DNA from: Mercurialis annua
Lineage: Eukaryota; Streptophyta; Magnoliopsida; Malpighiales; Euphorbiaceae
NCBI RefSeq assembly: GCF_937616625.2
Contig: NC_065570.1
Location: forward strand, 16,812,001-16,876,000
Reading direction: 5' to 3'
Length of the DNA: 64,000 nucleotides
The stretch's first letter is position 1, and each line of letters begins with the position of its first letter. The position numbers and the translations under genes were made by a program. The notes beneath the pieces were generated by a model. The model worked only from the letters and a program-made list of their open reading frames with translations. It did not search any database and was not told where the DNA came from. Positions 48,101 through 55,852 of the stretch are shown piece after piece.

Positions 48101-48578
48101 TCACCTTTTTAGCGATTTAAGGCAAACACATAATAGGGTTCGAAACAATTCCAAACGTTTAAAACGTTACGAAACAAATCCAAACATTTCACCTTTTTAG
48201 AGGTTTAAGCCAAACGTTTACAAACATTACGAAATAAACCTAAACATTTCACTTTTTTAGGGATTTAAGCCAAATGTTAAAAATGTTAAAAAACCAATCC
48301 AAATGTTTAAAACGTAACAAACGAATCCTAGCGTTTCATATTTTTTGCGATTTAAGCCAAATGTTTAAAACGTTACGTAACAAATCCTAACGTTCCACCT
48401 TTTTGGCGATTTGAGCAAAACACTTAATAGGGTTCGAAACAATTCCAAACGTTTAAAACTTTACGAAACAAATCCAAACGTTTCACCTTTTTAGAGGTTT
48501 AAGCTAAACGTTTACAAACATTACGAAACAAGCCTAAACGTGTCACTTTTTTAGCGATTTAAGCTATACGTTTAAAAT

Positions 48579-48587
48579 GTTAAAAAA
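48579..48587. repeat. 9-bp target duplication GTTAAAAAA (left)
   Basis: Identical to 55844-55852 on the other side of the Mutator-like element. Empty-site paralogs with a single copy are at about 48284 and 20805 (GTTAAAAAACCAATCC). Confidence 0.93.
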
Positions 48588-48857
48588 GGGTAATTGATTC
48601 TGGGGGTTACTCTACTTTCCTAAAGTTTCAAAATGGTTACTCTACTAAAATTCGTCACAAAATGATAACCCAACTTCCCTTTTATCAACCTCCGGTGGTT
48701 TCTAAATTAAATCCGGCGATGTTTATCTTACGTGGTCACCGGTTGCTGAGTCACTCCGCCTAATTTTTGCCAGGTCAGCCATCACCCCTGCGCCAAGCCA
48801 CGTCACCCAGCCACATCATTTCCCTCTCAAATTGCTGCTTCATTTCCCAAGACACGC
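48588..48857 (+). repeat. Left terminal inverted repeat of MULE
   Basis: 270 bp from GGGTAATTGATTCTGGGGG to CAAGACACGC, inverted and near-identical to 55574-55843. It contains CACCGGTTGCTGAGTCACTC and GCCACGTCACCCAGCC blocks. Confidence 0.93.
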
Positions 48858-49005
48858 AACCATGTAAACACTCAAACTATTATTTCATCTTCCTTAAACC
48901 TTTTTCTTTTTCAAATCAGTAACTAAAATTAAAAGATAAAAAGATTGAAGAAACTGGAAAAGATTGAAGAAACTGGAATATAAACGAAGATCAAGCTTTC
49001 GCACG

Positions 49006-51579
49006 ATGTCCTTGGGTGCGTGGAGGGAACGGTTCGACATTTACGACGGGCCTGAATTTTGTAAGTTTTACATCTTTAAACTCTTTTTCATTGCTTCTTA
49101 TGTTTTAATGTTTGTAATAAGATTATAAACCCATTTTTGGGTTATGTTTGAAATTGGGTTTTATTTCAAGAGCAGATTAAAATTAGGGTTTAATAAAATT
49201 AGGGTTTTCTATGTTTGCAATTGGGGGTCAGTTTGCAATTGGGGTTTTATATGTTTGATTGATTTGGGTTAAAATTATGGTTTCATATGTTTGCAATTAG
49301 TGCTCATTTTTGAATTGCGAATACTTGAAAATGACTTGGATTTCAGTTAGGGTTTTGTATGTTACAAATTAGGGTTCAATTTGTATAACCAGAATTATGT
49401 TGCTTTTCATATTGTCGATATAATTGAAATGGTGATTAAAACTTGTGGTATTCTTTTGTGTTTTACTTGCAGCGCCTATATCTGAATTTTTCACCATTCG
49501 ATATTTTAAAACAACTATAGACCTCAATGGTGATGGCCAAGATAGGATATTAGGGCTACATAGACTGGTGTCATGCAGATCACATATCTAGGATTGAAAT
49601 TATACAAATGGGTAGAGCTTTAGGACTTGCTGATGGGGATTACAGGTATATTTGGATGCAGCCTACTGCTTATGGCTTCCCAAGGGAGTTGGTAACTGAC
49701 CTTGATGTTCTTAACGTGGCCAATTCTGTGGGTCCTTTTAGGGTTGTAATTGTAGAGGCTAGTTATGAGGTTAGGTTTAAGGCTGAGATGGATGTGGTAA
49801 AAGAGATGTCTGATGTTGCTTATGTTTATCTATCTAAGATTACCCCAAGTAACTGGACTAGGTCAGCTTTCTTAGAGGTGTTTAAGTGTGATATGTTGTT
49901 AAATAACTTGTGTGAGTGTTTTAACAGTTTTATTCTAGATGCTAGGACTAAAGGGTATATCACAATGAATGAAATCATTAGGACTATGTTGATGAAAAGA
50001 ATCCAAAAGAAAAGGAGTGCAATGATGAGAACAGTTGAGGAATACTGTCCTAAGAGCCTAAAAAAATTAGAGAAAGCTAAGAAAATCAGCTGGTATTACA
50101 AGGCAGATTGGTCTGGGGGCTCTAAGTATCAAGTTGAAGGGACTGATGGTCAGTTTGTTGTTGATAAAAGAGAACAAACATTTTCTTGCAGAAGGTGGGA
50201 CTTGACTGGAATACCTTGCCACCATGCGATAGCCGCAATAAACCTGAACAATGAAAACCCAGCAAGGTACATGCATGAATGCTACAAGGTAGAAACTTAT
50301 ATGAGAATCTACAATCACTTACTAAACCCTACAAATGGAAAAGAGATGTGGCTTAAGAGTGGTCTCCCAAGTATCCAAGCTCCAGAACCTGTTAACTTGA
50401 AAAGAGGAAGGAAGGCAGTTTTGAGGAGGAAATAAACAGATGAGTTGCAAGGTGGACGACAGGGTCCTAGAGGATAAGGGGAGGAATTAGAACCAACAAG
50501 AATTTCTAGAAGGGGCCGTGTAATGACTTGTACCAGATGTGGAACAAAAGGTCACAACAAAAGAGGTTGCAATGGCTCTGGGCCTTCTACAGTCAACCCT
50601 TCTAGAACTCAGAATCCTCGACCATCAAAAGGAGCAAGAAGTCAGATTCCTCGACCTTCAGGAACAGCAAGAAGTCAGATTCCTCGACCATCAGGAACAT
50701 TAAGAAGTCAGAATCTTGGCCCTCCAACTACAGTCCAGTGGATGCCTGATGTAAGATAAAAGAAAATCAATTTTATTAGTTGTTACAACATTTTGTATCT
50801 AACTGAACCTCATTTTATTGCAGGGAAGCAGCATGTATCCTAATGCACCTGAATCAAGAGGACCAGCTTCTAGAGGAGAAATACATGCATTTGAAGAAAC
50901 TGCTCCTGCAATGCCTGCATCTCCACCACATCAAGTGTCTCCTACTCCTGTAATGCCTGCATCTCCACCACCTCAAGTGTCTCCTGCTCTTGCAATGCCT
51001 GCATCTCCACCACCTTAAGTGTTTCCTGCACCTGTATCTGAAGCAGTAGAGGATCTAGAAGTCTTTCCTGAACAAGTGCCTGCTATAATATCACAACATG
51101 AAGGCCCTGTGTCACAGGTAGGTATTTTTTGTGATTGTTTGTGCTGAATGTTTGTGGTAGTTTGGTGTTGAATGTTTGTGGGGAATGTGTGTGTTGAATG
51201 TATGCAGGCATTAACACCAAATGATGATCCCTTAGATCTGAACTGGAAGAATTTATCTCAGCTTAGAGATGTGAGACATCAGAATAATGCTCTAGCAGAA
51301 CTAAAAAATGTCTGATCTAAGCTAACTGCAAGGAGGCTATTTGCAAATGAAAAGCTAAAAGGAAAGAAGGCAGTAACAGGAGCAAAACAAGCAATTGCTG
51401 CAGATAGACCAATAAGAAAACTCAAGGGAAAGGAAGTCATGGAGGCTCCTTTGTCTACTTTCAGGAAGGAAAGAGAGGGTAAGAAGGGAAGATTTGGATA
51501 CCAACTGGAAAATAAAGATATCATTTTCTCCTTTTGTTTTGGAACATTTACTCATAGATATGTTGGTAGCCATTATTAA
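49006..51579 (+). pseudogene. MULE transposase pseudogene lacking the catalytic core
   Basis: Proposed exons are 49006-49060, 49473-50750, 50824-51117 and 51208-51579, with GT-AG introns. The N-terminus (MSLGAWRERFDIYDGPEF) leads into a PB1-like segment broken by a frameshift near 49540-49557, then YIDWCHADHISRIEIIQMG onward. At about residue 52 of the frame opening at 49608, PB1-like sequence passes straight into the part that normally follows the DDE domain, so the central several hundred residues are missing in frame. A SWIM-like motif follows (FSCRRWDLTGIPCHHA, residues 192-207). The usual first cysteine of its CxC pair is Phe. A CCHC zinc knuckle (CTRCGTKGHNKRGC, from about 50529) and three MPASPPPQVSP-like repeats come next. 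In-frame stops at 50433, 50475 and 51016 (CAA to TAA) and 51313 (CGA to TGA) could each arise by one C-to-T change. Exon boundaries and the final stop are inferred. Confidence 0.85.
50529..50570 (+). other. CCHC zinc knuckle coding segment
   Basis: C-x2-C-x4-H-x4-C (CTRCGTKGHNKRGC) is in the same frame as the transposase segment 49608-50432, after two stop codons. This knuckle near the C-terminus is common in plant MULE transposases. Confidence 0.85.
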
Positions 51580-52118
51580 CATTGGGACCATTTTGACTAT
51601 GTTGCCAGCCTTATTTGCTGTGCTTTTTGTTGGGTTGTGAGTAAATGTAGGACTAATGCTTTTGATGACATTATATGCTCTCCTTTTTGTTTGTCTTTAG
51701 CATGTGGAGAAAATTTTAAGTGTAAGGAAGAATCTATTTATAATATTATGTGTTATTTTATCTCTGTTTATATATTATTGATTGTTTATTTTTAGGTGTA
51801 TATATTATATTCTATCCTAAAGTGGAGCCATATCAATAATTCAAATTAAGGTTATAAACCATTACAATTCACCCTTATCAGGAATTACAAACAAACCATA
51901 AACCATTATAAAATAATAGCCACAACAGTTGCAATTTAACCATTAAAATTCAACCATTACAAACCATTACAATTCAACCATTACAATTCAACCATTGTAA
52001 CTCATTAGAGTTCAGCCATTGCAAACCATTACAATTCAACACTACAAACCATTACTACCTATTACAAACCATACAATTTCAGCAAAATCACAAACACTAG
52101 CACTTGAATGAAGTACTA
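51580..52118. other. MULE intergenic stretch with ACCATTACAATTC minisatellite
   Basis: AT-rich DNA between the converging transposase and GRF genes. At about 51857-52078 the motifs AACCATTACAATTC and AACCATTACAAACC are repeated many times with variation. No coding seen. It would hold the 3' ends of both transcripts. Confidence 0.65.
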
Positions 52119-52517
52119 TCAACAGCTTAGTCTTCCAACTACGATTCCAATCATAAAAACAAATAGCAGCTGAATCCATGACATCTTTCTAGGCTTTTCT
52201 TCCTTGATCTGAGTCTCACAGCTAGCACAGTTGGTGTTAACTTTTCGCAACAGCCCCACCCTAACTCTAATCGGCATTGGAGGATTAAACCACTTGAAGA
52301 AATCACATCCTCCTCCCCCATTCTGCCATCAAAATCGATATGGTTTAAAAAAAATAGAAGAAAACTTAACCTAAATTAAACCACATTTACCAAGTTTAAT
52401 TACCTCAAATCTGTTGCAACCGAAAAACCTTCTACCTGGGTTGGCTTCAGTCCATGAGGTTCGCAAAATGGCTACCTCACCACATCTACAGTTTGGAAGA
52501 TACAAATCATCATCCAT
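52119..52517 (-). CDS. GRF-type zinc-finger protein with C-terminal membrane segment
   Basis: Two exons on the minus strand: 52517-52404 (38 codons from ATG) and 52322-52119 (67 codons plus TGA), joined in phase across an 81-bp GT-AG intron. The 105-residue product begins MDDDLYLPNCRCGEVAILRT. It has the GRF finger pattern C10-x-C12, RTSWTEANPGRRFFGC (C34) and GCDFFKW (C44). It ends with a basic PRK, a hydrophobic stretch IQLLFVFMIGIVVG (about residues 87-100) and RLSC, so a tail-anchored membrane protein is likely. Small GRF-finger proteins with a terminal hydrophobic segment are frequent in plant MULEs and gene-like loci; the molecular role is unknown. It has no stops or frameshifts, unlike the neighbouring transposase. 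The start is the first ATG upstream of the finger. Confidence 0.8.
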
Positions 52518-52606
52518 CGATTAGGGATTTGCGATTTCGGATTTGGGGATTTGAATGATTTCTTTACAATTCGAGATTAATTGAATTTGAATTTGGGTTT
52601 TTAGGA
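52518..52606 (-). other. Upstream region of the GRF gene, cut by solo LTR
   Basis: 89 bp of AT-rich DNA remain between the GRF start codon and the nested LTR. The original upstream sequence resumes at 55465. The LTR insertion therefore displaced about 110 bp of 5' flank plus the right TIR by 2.9 kb. Confidence 0.6.
52602..52606. repeat. Target site duplication TAGGA (left)
   Basis: A perfect match to TAGGA at 55460-55464, bracketing the solo LTR. Confidence 0.93.
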
Positions 52607-53972
52607 TGTAATACCCCGTAAAAATGTCTAAAATTCTCCGATGAGTTTTTAGTACAAATCCTAATCGTTTTCGATTTCGGTATTTTCGGTTGTAGTCCGA
52701 GTAAATTTGGATTGGTTAAAGTTTTAAATTGGTTTAATTAATTTTAAAAGTTAAAAAGAAAATAAAAAAAATTGTATTCTTGTTTTGCTTAAGGGTCTCA
52801 AACAAGACCCTTAAACAAAACGTGAGGTCTCGTACGAGACCCTTTGTTTTTTTTTGGGCAGTTTCGTACGAGACTGGGTGTCTCGTACGAGACCCTTCAG
52901 AAATAGCTAAGGCACAACCGTGCCTCAGCTCAGCCTTCAACCTCCCATTCTTCTTTTAAAAACGTAATCTGCCACGTTTCTTCATTCTTAAACCTAATAT
53001 ATTCCTCATCAAATTACAAACTCAGCCGCCATTACTCCTTGGACAAAGCACCGAAACTTCATCATCATCAACCTTCATTCGTTCCTGGTAAGAAGTCCTC
53101 TAAGTTTCTTCATTGTTTCGATACTGTCAAATACGGTTCTTGATTTCTAGCTTATTGTTTTAGATATATTTCGATTGTTCTTCGTCGATCCACACCAACT
53201 CAGCGAGCTCTATCATCGCTATGTTTTGAAATTGATTAAGGTACGTATAAGTTGCTCGTTCCGTCGGCGTTTCGATTTCGCAATGTTCATGATATAATTC
53301 TGCCGAATGCCTTCATGAGCCGAGGTTGCATACCGCATATTTATAGTCTCTAGTCGAAATCGTTTAGGTTGTAATTGTCGTAGCGTTCGTTTCGATTTCG
53401 TATCGCCGTTGTTCATGGTTCTCTGCTGCCATGGACGAAACGTCTTTCCTCGTTATTGTCACTGTCATTTGGTTTATAATCTTGATTAGTTTTGTGTTGG
53501 TTACTATGGTCGTTGTTCAATAAAGAATCATCTATATTATTAGCATGATTTGTTAAAAATCACAGAGCTTGATGTTTGCAGTTTGATAGTGATGTTACAG
53601 CAAAAAATTGGCTTGTTGGTTTAATTTGAAGATGATGGCTAAATGGCCATTGAAGTCACCAATTAGTTTGTTTGAATCCATTAGATCACTTAAGTTAGAT
53701 TTATTAATGTTACTATTTAAATTCTAACTTTTGAATTTGGATTTGATTTTTAAATTAGTAAAGCGTAAACGATAAATATTTTATAAATTAATATAATTAC
53801 TCGGGTAATTATATTTAAACTTAATCGAAATGTCAATTTGGCTAATTTGCAATTTAGCCCCTAAAGTTTCTAAAAGCGTATTCAAGTTAAGTTTTATCTT
53901 TTAGACTTCTAATTGATTTATAATTTAATAAATTAAGAATGGGAAGTTAATTTGATTTTTAATATCTAATTG

Positions 53973-54055
53973 GCTAAAGTACAATTTAGTCTCTAAGTGG
54001 CTAAAGTACAATTTAGTCCCTAAGTGGCAAAAATACAATTTAGTCCCTAAACTTT
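53973..54055. repeat. Three tandem LTR units of about 28 bp
   Basis: GGCTAAAGTACAATTTAGTC-type units are repeated three times. Homologous arrays have three units at about 1300-1380 and two near 36738-36800, so copy number varies between LTRs. Confidence 0.8.
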
Positions 54056-54608
54056 ATAAGACTGATTTTATCAAGTTTTCGGGTTGAACTTAGGTTACTT
54101 AATTTTCAAGATATTGAATTCCACTTTAAAATGGATAATTATTTTATTAAAGTATTTTAAGTTATAAACTCGGGTTTATAAATTTAATAAGTTTTATTTG
54201 GGTTAGACTGTGGTCGCCCGACAAGTGGGAAGAAGCTTGGTAGTTTTAAATAACTCGGCTGACTCACTGATACGGATTTTAACTTGGGTTTATTTAAATT
54301 ATTTTACGAATCATTCTAAATGTATTTACATGATTTGTATGTACTTTATAACTTGGGTTATTTTTGGAATGCATTTAATATAGATGTTATTAAATGTGAC
54401 TTGGTATTGTGTTGTGCTAGTCCTACGTGGTGTCTAGTACTCTTTATAGTTAGGGTCTAATTTTAATTATGATTTTAATATTTTATTTAGACCCATCGAC
54501 TGTTCGTACTTCAGAGGCGAACCAGAGTTAGATTGCTTGTCAAGTTTCACGTGGAATAGCAAGCAGTGAGTTTATATCTCGATTTACCTCTTTATTAAGC
54601 AAATGTAT

Positions 54609-54613
<5 letters not shown>

Positions 54614-54652
<39 letters not shown>
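54614..54652. repeat. (TA)n microsatellite
   Basis: An uninterrupted TA dinucleotide run at a place where other LTRs have only TATATAAATATATA. It is an expansion specific to this copy. Confidence 0.9.
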
Positions 54653-54656
<4 letters not shown>

Positions 54657-54708
54657 AAGCAGCTTTTGAACTGTTTTCGGCATTGTGGATTTGATTTGGA
54701 ACGTGCTA

Positions 54709-54727
54709 CTCGATGGGCATCATCGGG
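54709..54727 (+). other. LTR hairpin, third stem version
   Basis: CTCGATGGGCATCATCGGG pairs as CTCGATG/CATCGGG with one U-G wobble in RNA. Relative to CCTAATG/CATTAGG, pairs 2-4 are altered on both strands or kept as wobble. Confidence 0.75.
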
Positions 54728-54771
54728 ACTGCGTGCGCACCGGTAATGATTATGGTATTGAGGTAGGTTTG

Positions 54772-54878
54772 AGATACGTCTCACCTTAGTAAGGGCACCG
54801 GTGGAAGATACGTCTCCTGGGCTCACTATTTATTAAGTGATAGTCGGGGATCGGTTATTGAGATACGTCTCACCGACA
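54772..54878. repeat. Triplicated GATACGTCTC motif
   Basis: GAGATACGTCTCACC, GAAGATACGTCTCCTGG and GAGATACGTCTCACC lie just downstream of the hairpin, where most other copies have three AGCTCTCGGGACC-type repeats. Confidence 0.8.
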
Positions 54879-55459
54879 CGACAATGGATTTAGAATTGTG
54901 GTTTAGGGTTTCATTGATAATCCATAATGAAAATGTTTTATTAAACGTTTTAATGGTTTTTAACTTAATAAATGTAAATGGTTACATAAACTCTACTCAG
55001 TAAATCTGACCCCGTTGTTTTCCCAAATTTTCCAGGTTTATGATTTGAGCTTTGGTCGATCTCCGTTTCTTCATTTCCGAAGGTTTTTATTTTATTTTCA
55101 GAATAAAAGAGTCGAACTGTTTTAAACTCTTAGACCGCAGTAGTAGTATCAGTTATTCATGTCTTAGTCTTTTATTTATATTTTAGACTATTGCTTTGGC
55201 ATGATTACAGTGTTTATGGAATTATATATATTGCCATGCTATTAGACATTATTTTGAAATAAGCGTACTTCAAATATATGTTGTTATATTGTACTGCTAG
55301 ATTAGGTTGAAGTCTCGGTTGCCCCCGATCATGTGATTTTCTGCAGGTTTAATGTTTTAAATGTTATAAGTTGGTTATCCGCAAGGCTAGCTACGGGTTT
55401 TGGTACAACCATACCCATACCCTAGCGCCGGTCACGATTCATGAAAATGGGTCGTGACA

Positions 55460-55573
55460 TAGGATTAGGGATTTTCAGCAACCAATTCAATTTTTTAGGG
55501 TTTGGAAATTTATTGGATTGGGGATTTAATTTTAAGTGAATTGGGGGAAATAAATCACAAATTTGAGGAGGAA
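55460..55573. other. MULE flank between solo LTR and right TIR
   Basis: It starts with the right TAGGA duplication, then AT-rich DNA with GGATTTGGGG-like repeats continuous with 52518-52606. It is probably the original upstream region of the GRF gene. Confidence 0.7.
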
Positions 55574-55843
55574 GCGTGTCTTAGGAAATGAAGCAACAAT
55601 TTGAGAGGGAAATGATGTGGTTGGGTGACGTGGCATGGCGCAGGGGTGAGGGCTGACATGGCAAAAATTAGGGGGAGTGACTCAGCAACCGGTGACCACG
55701 TAGGATAAACATCACCGGATTTCATTTAGAAACCGTCGGAGGTTGATAAAAGTGAAGTTGGGTTATCATTTTGTGACGAATTTTAGTAGAGTAACCATTT
55801 TGAAACTTTTGGAAAGTAGAGTAACCCCCAGAATCAATTACCC
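55574..55843 (-). repeat. Right terminal inverted repeat of MULE
   Basis: The inverted partner of 48588-48857, with the same 270-bp length and scattered point differences. It ends CCCCCAGAATCAATTACCC. Confidence 0.93.
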
Positions 55844-55852
55844 GTTAAAAAA
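55844..55852. repeat. 9-bp target duplication GTTAAAAAA (right)
   Basis: A perfect copy of 48579-48587. Confidence 0.93.

Larger units (their letters stand above)
41215..48587. repeat. Satellite array, block 5
   Basis: The longest uninterrupted satellite block (7.4 kb), with A/B modules. Variant markers recur about 2.9 kb apart: TTTAAGACGTTATG/GGAGATATAA at about 43650 and 46530, and CAGATTTTTAGCAATTTA at about 43448 and 46328. From about 42295 to at least 47690 it is colinear with 55853-60985. A perfect 88-bp tandem duplication lies at 44925-45100. No genes. Confidence 0.95.
52607..55459 (+). mobile_element. Solo LTR nested in the MULE
   Basis: 2,853 bp from TGTAATACCCCG to GGGTCGTGACA with a perfect TAGGA duplication and no internal DNA. 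It has U3 palindromes (about 52795-52892), a donor CCTG/GTAAGAAG (GT at 53088), three GGCTAAAGTACAATTTAGTC units (about 53973-54055), a CACGTG box (about 54549), a (TA)n run (54614-54652), a hairpin (54709-54727), three GATACGTCTC repeats (54772-54878), an acceptor TTTTCCAG near 55035 and TTTTCTGCAG (AG at 55345-55346), and the conserved terminal block. It is the youngest layer here because it lies inside the MULE. Small frames in it are not genes. Confidence 0.94.
48588..55843 (+). mobile_element. Mutator-like element (MULE)
   Basis: It has 270-bp terminal inverted repeats (48588-48857 and 55574-55843) starting GGGTAATTGATTCTGGGGG, a perfect 9-bp duplication GTTAAAAAA, a transposase pseudogene on the plus strand (49006-51579), a GRF zinc-finger gene on the minus strand (52119-52517) and a solo LTR nested at 52607-55459. 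Long TIRs, a 9-bp duplication, and SWIM and CCHC motifs together identify a plant MULE. Without the nested LTR and its duplication the element would be about 4.4 kb. It inserted in satellite DNA. It lacks a catalytic domain, so it cannot move by itself. Confidence 0.95.

Noticed and set aside
50067..50318. 83-codon reverse frame within the transposase region, and reverse frames at 51279-51591
   Set aside because: Antisense shadows of the MULE coding exons, which have domain support on the plus strand.
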